From Sphingomonadaceae bacterium (lineage in GTDB: Bacteria; Pseudomonadota; Alphaproteobacteria; Sphingomonadales; Sphingomonadaceae), in NCBI GenBank assembly GCA_023384025.1, contig JAHDXX010000040.1:7148-16576 (forward strand): 9,429 nt of DNA. The letters run 5' to 3'. The notes beneath the pieces are model-generated. The model had not been told where the DNA came from. It saw only the letters and a list, made by a program, of their open reading frames with translations, and made no database searches. Shown here one piece after another: positions 1 through 7,055 of the stretch; position 1 is the stretch's first letter; every line of letters begins with the position of its first letter. A program made the position numbers and the translations under genes.

Positions 1-699
1 GAGCATGAAGACCGGTTTGACCGCATCGAGTTCGGCACGCGCCGCTTCCCAGAAGTCGGTCGGGACGAATCCGGCGACATCGGCGCGGTAGCCGTCTATC
101 CCGAATTCGCGCACCCAGTAGGCCAAGCTGCCGGTCATGTATTCGCGCAAGCCCGGGTGGCTGTAGTCGAATGCGACGACATCGCTCCAGTCGGTGCCGA
201 GCGGCGGCATCATCGCCCCCTCGGGCGTCTTTGTGTACCATTCCGGGTGACTGGTGGTGAGCGGGTTGTCCCACGCCGAATGGTTGGCAACCCAGTCGAG
301 GATGACCTTCATCCCCAGCCGGTGCGCTTCGTCCACGAAGGCGCGCAGGTCCGCCTCGGTGCCGAGGTCCGGATTGACCGCGCGGTAGTCGCGCACCGAA
401 TAGGGACTGCCGAGCCCGCCCTTGCGGTTGACTTCGCCGATGGGGTGGATCGGCATCAGCCACAGAATGTCGACCCCCATCTCGGCCAGGCGCGGCAGGT
501 GTGCCTGCGCGGCCTTGAAAGTGCCATCGCGGGTGAACTGGCGGGTGTTGATCTGGTAGAGCACCGCATCGCGGGTCCACTCGGCATGGCGGACTTCGAC
601 GAAGGGTGCCGGTGTGTAATCCGTTGCCGCCTGCGCCTTGGCAGGGGCAGCGGGCACGGCCAGCAGGGCGGCGGCAGCGAGCAGAGCAGCGCGGATCAT
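1..699 (-). CDS. Secreted GH13 alpha-amylase family enzyme, 3' end outside window
   Basis: The N-terminal 233 residues of a GH13 glycoside hydrolase that should cut alpha-1,4-glucan or maltodextrin chains outside the cytoplasm. The start ATG (697-699) is followed by a signal peptide (MIRAALLAAAALLAVPAAPA, probable cleavage after AKAQA near residue 24). The barrel then opens with DAVLYQINTRQF. Conserved region I is DWVANHS (D135 to H140). Region II is GYRADVAGF, with R205 and the nucleophile D207. The window stops right after KPVFML, just before the segment that should carry the acid/base glutamate, so its presence cannot be checked here. The start is supported by a purine-rich site (AAAGGGGG, 713 to 706 on the minus strand) 6 nt upstream. 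It overlaps the transporter stop codon as ATGA, which suggests translational coupling. GH13 membership is firm; the exact specificity (alpha-amylase, neopullulanase or maltogenic enzyme) is not determinable from the half present. Confidence 0.9.
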   Translation of the reverse strand, partial: MIRAALLAAAALLAVPAAPAKAQAATDYTPAPFVEVRHAEWTRDAVLYQINTRQFTRDGTFKAAQAHLPRLAEMGVDILWLMPIHPIGEVNRKGGLGSPYSVRDYRAVNPDLGTEADLRAFVDEAHRLGMKVILDWVANHSAWDNPLTTSHPEWYTKTPEGAMMPPLGTDWSDVVAFDYSHPGLREYMTGSLAYWVREFGIDGYRADVAGFVPTDFWEAARAELDAVKPVFML

Positions 700-2243
700 G
701 CGGCGCCCCCTTTCGTCGCGACCTGGTGGTCCTGCACGAACAGCGTGGCGAGGGCCGCCAGCGCAAAGGACATCCCGCCGATGGCCATCGCGTAAATCGG
801 CTGGGCATCAAAGAACAGCGTCAGCAGGAAGCCGAGCAGTGTCGCTGCGATCAACTGCGGCACGACGATGAAAATGTTGAAGATGCCCATGTAGATGCCC
901 ATTTTCCGTGCCGGTACGGACCCTGCGAGGATGGCGTAGGGCAGCGAGACGATCGAGGCCCAGGCAATGCCGAGGCCGATCTGCGCGACCCACAGGAACG
1001 CCGGATCGCGGATCACGATCATCAGGGCGAAACCGACCGCGCCAATCGCCATGTTGAGCGCATGCAGGCGGCGCCGGTCGATCTTCGCCGCGATCACCAC
1101 GAAGGCCAGCGCGGCGGCAGCGGCGAGGCCGTTGCGGACCGAGCCCATCAGGCTCCACCAGTCAGCCCCGTCCTGGTACCCTTGCGTGGCCGCATCGGGT
1201 GAGGCGAAGTGGTAGTCGGTCACCGCGGGGGTGCCATAGATCCACAGCGCGAACATCGCGAACCAGCTGAAGAACTGCACCATCGCCAGCTGGCGCATGG
1301 TCCGGGGCATGGCGAACAGGTCGTTGACCACTTCCATGAAGCCGTTCTCGTCCCGCCCCTTGCTGCGCAGCGCCCCGGCGACAAGCTGGATCAGGCCGAA
1401 CGCGCCAATCAGCCCGGCAAGCACGTAAAGCTCCTTGGCGACCTCGATTGTGGTCGCATTGGCACGGCCCCACGCGACCAGCGCGGCGACGGCGGCACCG
1501 ATCACGATCCACACTGCGCCGCCACGCACGAACTGGGCCGCATGCCGCTGGACGGTATCGACTGTTTGCGTGGCGATCCCCAGGGCCTCGGCCCGCGCCT
1601 GCTCGAAGGCGGCGATCTGTTCCGGGCTGTATTCCTTTGTCCGGAAAACGGTCCACAGGACCGCCAGCAGCAGCGCCGCCCCGCCGATGTAGAACGACCA
1701 GTGCACCGTCTCGGGAATCTCGCCCGCCGGGGCGGTGTTCGACAGGCCCATCCAGTTGGTCATCACCCATGGCAGCGCCCCGGCGATGACCGCGCCGATG
1801 CCGATGAAGAAGCTCTGCATCGCGTAGCCGCGCGTTCGCTGCTCGTCGGGCAGGTTGTCGCCGACGAAGGCGCGGAACGGCTCCATGGTGATGTTGAGCG
1901 AGGCGTCCATGATCCACAGCATCCCTGCGGCGACCCACAGGGCGGGCGAATTGGGCATGACGAACAGGACGAGGCTCGCCAGGATTGCACCGACGAGGAA
2001 GTAGGGCCTGCGCCGCCCGAACCGCCCCCAGGTGTTGTCCGACAGGTGGCCGATGATCGGCTGGATGATCAGGCCGGTCATCGGCGCGGCGATCCACAGG
2101 ATGGCGAGCTCGTTGACCTCTGCCCCCAGCGTCTGGAAGATCCGGCTGACGTTGCCGTTCTGCAGCTCGAAGCCGATCTGGATGCCGAGGAAGCCGAAGC
2201 TCATGTTCCAGATCTGGCTGGCGCTCATCGCCGGTTTGTGCAT
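696..2243 (-). CDS. MFS sugar transporter, SLC45/GPH-like (probable maltose or oligosaccharide carrier)
   Basis: A 515-residue inner-membrane carrier of the major facilitator superfamily. It has many hydrophobic helices and an MFS motif-A loop between helices 2 and 3, SDNTWGRFGRRRP (about residues 68-80), of the type found in SLC45/sucrose and glycoside symporters. The N-terminal stretch GFLGIQIGFELQ and the later SLPYAILAGSVPARKMGIYM are typical of this group. A longer cytoplasmic, charged segment (about residues 205-240) precedes the second helix bundle. I chose ATG 2241-2243 (MHKPAMSASQ) because it has a GGGAGGG site 8 nt upstream. A longer frame from 2363 would add 40 residues with no membrane or domain character and would run through an operator-like palindrome. 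The partner genes (two amylases, alpha-glucosidase, TonB-dependent receptor) point to maltose or short maltodextrins, as with Caulobacter MalY. The substrate is inferred from context. Confidence 0.9.
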   Translation of the reverse strand: MHKPAMSASQIWNMSFGFLGIQIGFELQNGNVSRIFQTLGAEVNELAILWIAAPMTGLIIQPIIGHLSDNTWGRFGRRRPYFLVGAILASLVLFVMPNSPALWVAAGMLWIMDASLNITMEPFRAFVGDNLPDEQRTRGYAMQSFFIGIGAVIAGALPWVMTNWMGLSNTAPAGEIPETVHWSFYIGGAALLLAVLWTVFRTKEYSPEQIAAFEQARAEALGIATQTVDTVQRHAAQFVRGGAVWIVIGAAVAALVAWGRANATTIEVAKELYVLAGLIGAFGLIQLVAGALRSKGRDENGFMEVVNDLFAMPRTMRQLAMVQFFSWFAMFALWIYGTPAVTDYHFASPDAATQGYQDGADWWSLMGSVRNGLAAAAALAFVVIAAKIDRRRLHALNMAIGAVGFALMIVIRDPAFLWVAQIGLGIAWASIVSLPYAILAGSVPARKMGIYMGIFNIFIVVPQLIAATLLGFLLTLFFDAQPIYAMAIGGMSFALAALATLFVQDHQVATKGGAA

Positions 2244-2250
2244 GCTGCGT

Positions 2251-2278
2251 ACCCTCCCGTTCAGTCCCGCCGGAGGGT
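2251..2278 (-). promoter_or_regulatory. Hairpin covering the transporter ribosome binding site
   Basis: On the leftward mRNA, ACCCTCC (2278 to 2272) is the perfect complement of GGAGGGT (2257 to 2251), leaving a 14-nt loop. The second arm contains the Shine-Dalgarno-like GGGAGGG (2258 to 2252) of the transporter, which lies 8 nt before ATG 2243. The pairing is read directly from the sequence. That it restrains translation is inference. Confidence 0.5.
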
Positions 2279-2348
2279 GCAGCCGGCCCGCGTTGTCGCG
2301 GTCATGCCGGAAATGCGCTATCCTCTCCGCGCACCAGTCTGCCGGAAC

Positions 2349-2362
2349 TGCAAACTTTTGCA
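2349..2362. promoter_or_regulatory. Operator-like palindrome 1 (near transporter unit)
   Basis: TGCAAACTTTTGCA has perfect 6-bp inverted arms (TGCAAA / TTTGCA) around a CT centre. The same arms recur at 2458-2471, with centres about 109 bp apart. It lies about 105 bp upstream of the transporter start. Read on the minus strand it is preceded by TTTCT, as palindrome 2 is on the plus strand. Candidate binding site for the LacI-family regulator encoded at 6022-7053; the pairing of site and protein is inferred. Confidence 0.6.
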
Positions 2363-2367
2363 AGAAA

Positions 2368-2450
2368 TTCCTGCCACCTCAGGCCTGACGGGCTGGTGCG
2401 GTGCCCGGACTGCCGGACATTTCCCGCCATTCCAAGGGATTTTCCTGCCA
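2368..2450 (+). repeat. Three copies of TTCC(T/C)GCCA in the divergent region
   Basis: TTCCTGCCA at 2368-2376, TTCCCGCCA at 2421-2429 and TTCCTGCCA at 2442-2450. The starts are 53 and 21 bp apart, close to five and two helical turns, so all three would lie on one face of the DNA. The outer copies sit 5-7 bp from the two palindromes. This could be a second regulator's site or chance; no factor is recognised. Confidence 0.35.
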
Positions 2451-2456
2451 TTTTCT

Positions 2457-2472
2457 TTGCAAATTTTTGCAA
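2457..2472. promoter_or_regulatory. Operator-like palindrome 2 (near amylase operon)
   Basis: TTGCAAATTTTTGCAA has 7-bp inverted arms around a TT centre. The inner 14 bp share the arms of palindrome 1 exactly. It lies about 57 bp upstream of the rightward amylase start and overlaps the candidate -35 element, a position suited to repression of the operon. The central CpG common in LacI-family operators is absent from both copies. Confidence 0.65.
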
Positions 2473-2486
2473 CAAAAAATTGTAAA
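2457..2486 (+). promoter_or_regulatory. Candidate promoter of the amylase-glucosidase-regulator-halogenase operon
   Basis: A possible -35 (TTGCAA, 2457-2462) and -10 (TGTAAA, 2481-2486) are 18 bp apart inside the only strongly AT-rich stretch of the region. Each matches the sigma-70 consensus at four of six bases. Transcription would start near 2493, leaving a leader of roughly 35 nt. The -35 lies inside palindrome 2. The match is modest, so this is tentative. Confidence 0.35.
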
Positions 2487-2515
2487 ACCCGTTTCGCGGT
2501 GGCATGAACCGGGCC

Positions 2516-2521
2516 GGGGAG
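2516..2521 (+). promoter_or_regulatory. Ribosome binding site of the amylase at 2529
   Basis: GGGGAG ends 7 nt before ATG 2529. This spacing and the signal peptide that follows support the chosen start. Confidence 0.6.
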
Positions 2522-2528
2522 TGACAGC

Positions 2529-4364
2529 ATGCGCGATTTTCTGACAGTGATTCTCGGTCTGTGCTGGTCCGGCGCAGCGCTCGCCAGCGCGGCGCCCGTA
2601 CCTGCCCATGAACCGGTCAACGCGCCTGAGCGCCAGCTCGAGGATGAAGTGATCTACTTCGTCCTGCCCGACCGGTTCGAGAACGGCGATCCGCGCAACG
2701 ATCGCGGCGGGCTGAAGGGCGGGCCGCTGGTCCACGGGTTCGATCCGGCGCACAAGGGCTTCTACCATGGCGGGGACCTGAAGGGGCTGACCGCACGGCT
2801 CGACTATATCCAGGGCATGGGCGTGACCGCGATCTGGTTCGCGCCGATCTTCAAGAACAAGCCGGTGCAGGGGCCGGCAGGCGATGAGAGTGCAGGCTAT
2901 CACGGTTACTGGGTAACCGATTTCACCAGCGTCGACCCGCATTTCGGCACCAACGCCGAATTCAAGGCCTTCGTCGAAGCCGCTCATGCGCGCGGGATGA
3001 AGGTCTACATGGACATCATCACCAACCACACCGCCGACGTGATCGACTATGCCGAAGGCGAAGCGACCGGCTACGCCTATCGCAGCAAGGGCGAATACCC
3101 CTATTCGCGGCGCGGCGGGCCGGATGGTGCGGTGATCAACCCGGGATTTGCCGGCGATGACGTGGCGGCGGCGGAGAACTGGGCGAAGCTCACCGACCCG
3201 ACCTGGGCCTATACCCCGGTGGTCCGCTCGGAAGAGCGCACCGTGAAAGTGCCCGCCTGGCTCAACGACGTGACGCTTTATCACAACCGCGGCAACTCGC
3301 ACTGGATCGGCGAAAGCAGCGTCTACGGCGACTTCTCCGGCCTTGACGATCTCGCCACGGAAAACCCGCGCGTGGTCGACGGGATGATCGCAATCTTCGG
3401 TGCGTGGATCGACACCTACAAGATCGACGGGTTCCGCATCGACACCGCCAAGCACGTGAATCCCGAATTCTGGCAGAAGTTCACCCCCGCCATGCTCGAC
3501 CGGGCCAGGTCCAACGGGATCAACCACTTCCATATTTTCGGCGAGATCGCCTACGAGGAACCGACCGCGACGCTGGCGGCGCAGGTCATGGCCGAAAGCG
3601 GCCTGCCCTATGCGCTCGACATGGGCTTCGCCAAGGCGGCGCAGCTGGTGGTCAGCGGCAAGGCCAGCCCGCGCGTGATGGCCGAGTTCCTCGGGCAGGA
3701 TGCGATCTATCCGGGCGGGGCGAAGACCGCGCTGGGCCTGCCGACTTTTCTCGGCAACCACGACTTCGGCCGCTTCTCGATGTTCGTGCGCCAGATGAGC
3801 GGATCGGACGACGAGGAGGAACTGCTCTCGCGGGTCATGCTCGGCCATGCGATGATGTTTACCCTGCGCGGGGTGCCGACGGTCTACTACGGGGATGAGC
3901 AGGGGTTCATCAGCGACGGCAACGACCAGCTGGCGCGCGAGAACATGTTCCCGAGCAAGGTCGCGGTCTACAACGACAACAACCTGATCGGCACCGATGC
4001 GACCACGGCGGACTCCAACTTCGATACCGCCCACCCGCTCTATCGCCTGATCGGCGCGCTGGCTGAAGCGCGCGCGGCGAGCCCGGCGTTGCGTCGCGGG
4101 CTGACCAGCGTGCGTGCGTTCGATCACGACGGGCCGGGCCTGCTCGCGGTCGAGCGGCACGATCCGGCAACCGGCGAGCGGGTGCTGCTGGTCTACAATA
4201 CCGGCGCGACGGGGATTTCGCGCAATGTCGAGGTCAGCTACAGCGCCGTCAGGGTGGCACCGTTGCTCGGCCAGTGTCCGGCAGAGCTCGCCGCGCCCGG
4301 GGTGGCGCGGGTCACTCTGCCACCGTTCGGGTTCGCGGCCTGCATTCTGGAGACTGACCACTGA
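2529..4364 (+). CDS. Secreted GH13 alpha-amylase / cyclomaltodextrinase-like enzyme
   Basis: A 611-residue GH13 hydrolase, expected to cleave maltodextrins or cyclic dextrins in the periplasm or at the cell surface. Residues 1-20 form a signal peptide (hydrophobic VILGLCWSGAALA, cleavage near ALAS). The barrel starts with VIYFVLPDRFENGDP (41-55), a start seen in cyclomaltodextrinase/amylase-type GH13 enzymes. Region I is DIITNH (162-167). Region II is GFRIDTAKH, with R303 and nucleophile D305. The acid/base E339 is in FGEI, and region IV is FLGNHD, with H411 and D412. The full catalytic set is therefore intact. A long domain-B segment (about 168-290) separates regions I and II, and a beta-sandwich domain C ends the protein. 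It is first in a four-gene operon, and its stop shares a base with the next start (TGATG). GH13 is certain; the product specificity is not. Confidence 0.93.
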   Translation: MRDFLTVILGLCWSGAALASAAPVPAHEPVNAPERQLEDEVIYFVLPDRFENGDPRNDRGGLKGGPLVHGFDPAHKGFYHGGDLKGLTARLDYIQGMGVTAIWFAPIFKNKPVQGPAGDESAGYHGYWVTDFTSVDPHFGTNAEFKAFVEAAHARGMKVYMDIITNHTADVIDYAEGEATGYAYRSKGEYPYSRRGGPDGAVINPGFAGDDVAAAENWAKLTDPTWAYTPVVRSEERTVKVPAWLNDVTLYHNRGNSHWIGESSVYGDFSGLDDLATENPRVVDGMIAIFGAWIDTYKIDGFRIDTAKHVNPEFWQKFTPAMLDRARSNGINHFHIFGEIAYEEPTATLAAQVMAESGLPYALDMGFAKAAQLVVSGKASPRVMAEFLGQDAIYPGGAKTALGLPTFLGNHDFGRFSMFVRQMSGSDDEEELLSRVMLGHAMMFTLRGVPTVYYGDEQGFISDGNDQLARENMFPSKVAVYNDNNLIGTDATTADSNFDTAHPLYRLIGALAEARAASPALRRGLTSVRAFDHDGPGLLAVERHDPATGERVLLVYNTGATGISRNVEVSYSAVRVAPLLGQCPAELAAPGVARVTLPPFGFAACILETDH

Positions 4365-6022
4365 TGGCAACCGCGATTGGCGCCGCCGAACATGCTGCGC
4401 GCGACCGCGAATGGTGGCGCGGAGCGGTGTTTTACCACATCTATCCGCGCAGCTTCCGCGATACCAATGCTGACGGGATCGGCGACCTCAAGGGGATCGT
4501 CGACGGGCTCGATTACATTGCCTCGCTCGGGGTCGATGCGATCTGGATCTCGCCGTTCTTCACCTCGCCGATGGACGATTTCGGTTATGACGTGGCCGAT
4601 TACTGCGGGATCGACCCGAGCTTCGGCACCTTTGCCGATTTCGACCGGATCATCGAGAAAGCGCACGGGCTGGGGCTGAAGGTAATCATCGACCAGGTCT
4701 GGTCGCATACCTCCGACCAGCATGCATGGTTCCAGGAAAGCCGTGCCGACCGGGCCAACCCCAAGGCGGACTGGTATGTCTGGGCGGACGCGAAGCCCGA
4801 TGGCTCGCCGCCGTCGAACTGGCAGTCGGTGTTCGGCGGATCGGCGTGGCAGTGGGACGGGCCGCGCAAGCAGTATTACCTGCACAATTTCCTCACCAGC
4901 CAACCCGATCTCAACGTCCACAACCCGGCGGTGCAGGATGCCCTGCTGGATGTGGCGCAATTCTGGCTCGATCGCGGGGTCGACGGGTTCCGGCTCGATG
5001 CGCTGAACTTCACCATGCATGACCCGGCCCTGCGCGATAATCCGCCCTCGGGCCTGCCGATGGAGCAGGTCACGCGCCCGTTCGACATGCAGCACAAGGT
5101 CTACAACCAGTCGCATGCCGATATCCCGCAATTCCTCGAGCGGGTGCGGGCGCTGCTGGACCGCTATCCCGGCCGTTTCACCGTCGCCGAAGTCGGCGGG
5201 CCGGAGCCGCTGGCGGAAATGAAGGCCTTCACCGCTGGCGGGAAGCGGCTCGATTCCGCCTACAACTTCGATTTCCTCTACGCCGGGCGGTTGACCGCGC
5301 CGCTGGTGCGCCAGTCGCTGGCGCAGTGGGATGGCACTCCGGGCGAAGGCTGGCCTTCGTGGGCGTTCTCCAACCATGACGCGCCGCGCGCTGTTACCCG
5401 GTGGAGCCAGAATGTGAGCCCGGACCAGATGGGCCGATTGATGCTGCTGCTGCTGCTCGCGCTGCGCGGCAATGCCTTCCTCTATCAGGGCGAGGAACTG
5501 GGCCTGCCGCAGGGGCAGGTTGCGTTCGAGGACCTGCAGGACCCCGAAGCGATCGCCAACTGGCCGCACACGCTGGGCCGCGACGGCGCGCGCACGCCGA
5601 TGCCGTGGGAAGCCTCCGCACCCCATGCCGGGTTCACCGCGGGCGATGTCGCCTGGCTGCGGCTGGACAAGGCCCATGCCGCGCTGGCGGTGGACCGGCA
5701 GGCGCACGACCCGGCTTCGATGCTCGCCTATACCCGTCGACTGCTCGCCCAGCGGCGCACGCTGCCCGCGCTCGCGGATGGCGATATCCGCCTGCTTGAC
5801 GCGCCCGACGGCCTCGTCGCCTTTGTCCGCACCGGCGAGGCTGGCGACGTGCTGTGCGTTTTCAACCTCTCCGACGAACCGGTGGTCTGGTCACCGGGCA
5901 ACAATTTCGGCAAAGCCGTGATTGTGGCTGACGAGGGGGCAGTGGGTTCGATGCACGACATTCCGGGAACACTGGCACCCTATACCGGCTTCTGGGCGAT
6001 CGCGGCCGACCGGGCGGGCTAA
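4364..6022 (+). CDS. Cytoplasmic GH13 alpha-glucosidase (oligo-1,6-glucosidase subfamily)
   Basis: A 552-residue exo-acting enzyme that should release glucose from the non-reducing end of maltose and short maltodextrins. It has no signal peptide, so it acts in the cytoplasm on imported sugar. It opens with WWRGAVFYHIYPRSFRD (17-33). Region I is DQVWSH (110-115). Region V is QPDLN (180-184), the signature of the oligo-1,6-glucosidase group. Region II is GFRLDALNF with nucleophile D212, region III is AEVGG with acid E276, and region IV is FSNHD with H338 and D339. The residue after the nucleophile is A213. In this family valine there goes with alpha-1,6 activity, and threonine or alanine with alpha-1,4 or mixed activity, so a maltase-type enzyme is favoured. 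ATG 4364 overlaps the upstream stop and has GGAG 11 nt before it. The length is normal for the family and no residue is missing. Confidence 0.94.
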   Translation: MATAIGAAEHAARDREWWRGAVFYHIYPRSFRDTNADGIGDLKGIVDGLDYIASLGVDAIWISPFFTSPMDDFGYDVADYCGIDPSFGTFADFDRIIEKAHGLGLKVIIDQVWSHTSDQHAWFQESRADRANPKADWYVWADAKPDGSPPSNWQSVFGGSAWQWDGPRKQYYLHNFLTSQPDLNVHNPAVQDALLDVAQFWLDRGVDGFRLDALNFTMHDPALRDNPPSGLPMEQVTRPFDMQHKVYNQSHADIPQFLERVRALLDRYPGRFTVAEVGGPEPLAEMKAFTAGGKRLDSAYNFDFLYAGRLTAPLVRQSLAQWDGTPGEGWPSWAFSNHDAPRAVTRWSQNVSPDQMGRLMLLLLLALRGNAFLYQGEELGLPQGQVAFEDLQDPEAIANWPHTLGRDGARTPMPWEASAPHAGFTAGDVAWLRLDKAHAALAVDRQAHDPASMLAYTRRLLAQRRTLPALADGDIRLLDAPDGLVAFVRTGEAGDVLCVFNLSDEPVVWSPGNNFGKAVIVADEGAVGSMHDIPGTLAPYTGFWAIAADRAG

Positions 6023-7053
6023 TGGCCGAATTCGATCCCGTCTCGCCGAAGTCGGCCCGTCTCGAGGATATCGCCCGCGAGGCCGGGGTGTCGATCTCGA
6101 CTGTCTCGCGCGCGCTCAACGACAGTCCGGCAGTGCGGCGGCGGACCAAGCAGGCGATCTGGAAGATTGCCCGCGAATACGATTACGAGTTCCGCCTTTC
6201 CATGCCCAAGGGCCCGATCGGGGCCGAAGCGACCATCGCCGTGGTCGTGCCCGCCCCGCAAGCGCGCGAGACGCGGGTGGCAGACCCGTTCTTTCTCGAA
6301 CTGCTGGCCGGGATTGCCGAAGCCGCGCGCGAACGCACCGCCGACCTGCTGATCAGCCACATCGCCCCGACCAGCGCGGACGATCTCGACTATGCCATGA
6401 CCACCAGCCGGGCGACCGGCGTGATCTTCATCGGACAGAGCTCGCTCCACGATGCCTTCAACGCACTGGCCGAACGTGACCAGCGTTTCGTGGTGTGGGG
6501 CGCGGAGTTTCCCGACGCGCGCTATTGCTCGATCGGGTCGGACAATGTCGCCGGCGGGCGGCGGGCCACGGCCCATCTCGCGCGGCTCGGCCGCAGCAAC
6601 GTGCTGTTCCTCGGCGATGTCGAAGCGCCCGAAGCCGAGCAGCGCTATCGCGGTTATCGGCTGGCGCTGGAGGAAGCGGGCCTGCCGGTGCGCGAGGAAC
6701 TGGCGGTGGCGGCGCATTTTGACGTGCATTCGGCGGAAGCGGCGACCCGCTCCGCGCTCGACCGGGGTATGGTGTTCGATGCGATCTTCGCCGCCAGCGA
6801 CCTGATCGCGATCGGCGCGATCCGCGCGCTGACCCGGGCCGGGCTCTCGGTGCCGGGCAATGTCTCGGTGGTGGGGTACGACAACATTCCCGCTGCACGC
6901 CTCGTTACCCCGCGCCTGACCACGATCGACCAGGACGCCAATCTTGCCGGGCGCATGCTGGTATCGCGCCTGATCGACGCGCAAGGCGGGGTGGCTCCGA
7001 CTTCCGACCGGCTGGAAACCAGCCTGCTGATCCGCGAAAGCTGCGGCGGGTAG
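6022..7053 (+). CDS. LacI-family transcriptional regulator (probable maltodextrin repressor)
   Basis: A 343-residue LacI/GalR-type regulator. The helix-turn-helix lies at residues 13-33 (RLEDIAREAGVSISTVSRAL). A periplasmic-binding-protein-like sensor domain follows from about residue 70 (TIAVVVPAP), including SDN (173-175), the conserved AASDLIAIGAIRAL (D260) and VSVVGYDNIP (D287). These last positions line the sugar pocket in relatives. The hinge segment (about 54-66) reads DYEFRLSMPKGPI instead of the usual A-x-x-L helix that inserts a leucine at a central CpG. The gene starts inside the alpha-glucosidase stop (TAATG), so it is co-transcribed with its likely targets and probably autoregulated. 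The likely inducer is maltose or a maltodextrin, and likely operators are the palindromes at 2349 and 2457. Both are inferred from position, by analogy with Caulobacter MalI. Confidence 0.93.
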   Translation: MAEFDPVSPKSARLEDIAREAGVSISTVSRALNDSPAVRRRTKQAIWKIAREYDYEFRLSMPKGPIGAEATIAVVVPAPQARETRVADPFFLELLAGIAEAARERTADLLISHIAPTSADDLDYAMTTSRATGVIFIGQSSLHDAFNALAERDQRFVVWGAEFPDARYCSIGSDNVAGGRRATAHLARLGRSNVLFLGDVEAPEAEQRYRGYRLALEEAGLPVREELAVAAHFDVHSAEAATRSALDRGMVFDAIFAASDLIAIGAIRALTRAGLSVPGNVSVVGYDNIPAARLVTPRLTTIDQDANLAGRMLVSRLIDAQGGVAPTSDRLETSLLIRESCGG

Positions 7054-7055
7054 GG

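Larger units (their letters stand above)
2244..2528. promoter_or_regulatory. Divergent regulatory region between the two starch-use units
   Basis: This 285-bp non-coding stretch separates the start codons of the leftward transporter and the rightward amylase, so it must hold the promoters of both units. It contains two matching 14-bp palindromes, three copies of a 9-bp repeat, a hairpin over the transporter ribosome binding site, and an AT-rich island (about 2449-2488) in otherwise GC-rich DNA. I see a candidate promoter only for the rightward unit; no convincing -35/-10 pair was found for the leftward one. Confidence 0.8.

Noticed and set aside
2244..2363. Upstream ATG at 2363 as transporter start (adds 40 residues)
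   Set aside because: The added residues have no membrane or domain character, would include palindrome 1, and the ATG at 2243 has a much better binding site.
1209..2507. Plus-strand open frame (432 codons) opposite the transporter and into the divergent region
   Set aside because: The product is Gln/Arg/Asp-rich and lacks domains. The opposite strand encodes a clear MFS carrier.
2504..2524. Six-codon leader frame (MNRAGE) ending 4 nt before the amylase start
   Set aside because: No ribosome binding site and too short to support; probably chance. Its last codons are simply the amylase binding site GGGGAG.
2379..4370. Long open frame on the minus strand (663 codons) opposite the amylase
   Set aside because: The product is rich in Arg, His, Val and Asp with no recognisable domain. 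It mirrors the codon pattern of the real GH13 gene, as is common in high-GC DNA.
4238..5707. Minus-strand open frame (489 codons) opposite the alpha-glucosidase
   Set aside because: The same shadow pattern. The plus-strand glucosidase has all catalytic motifs.
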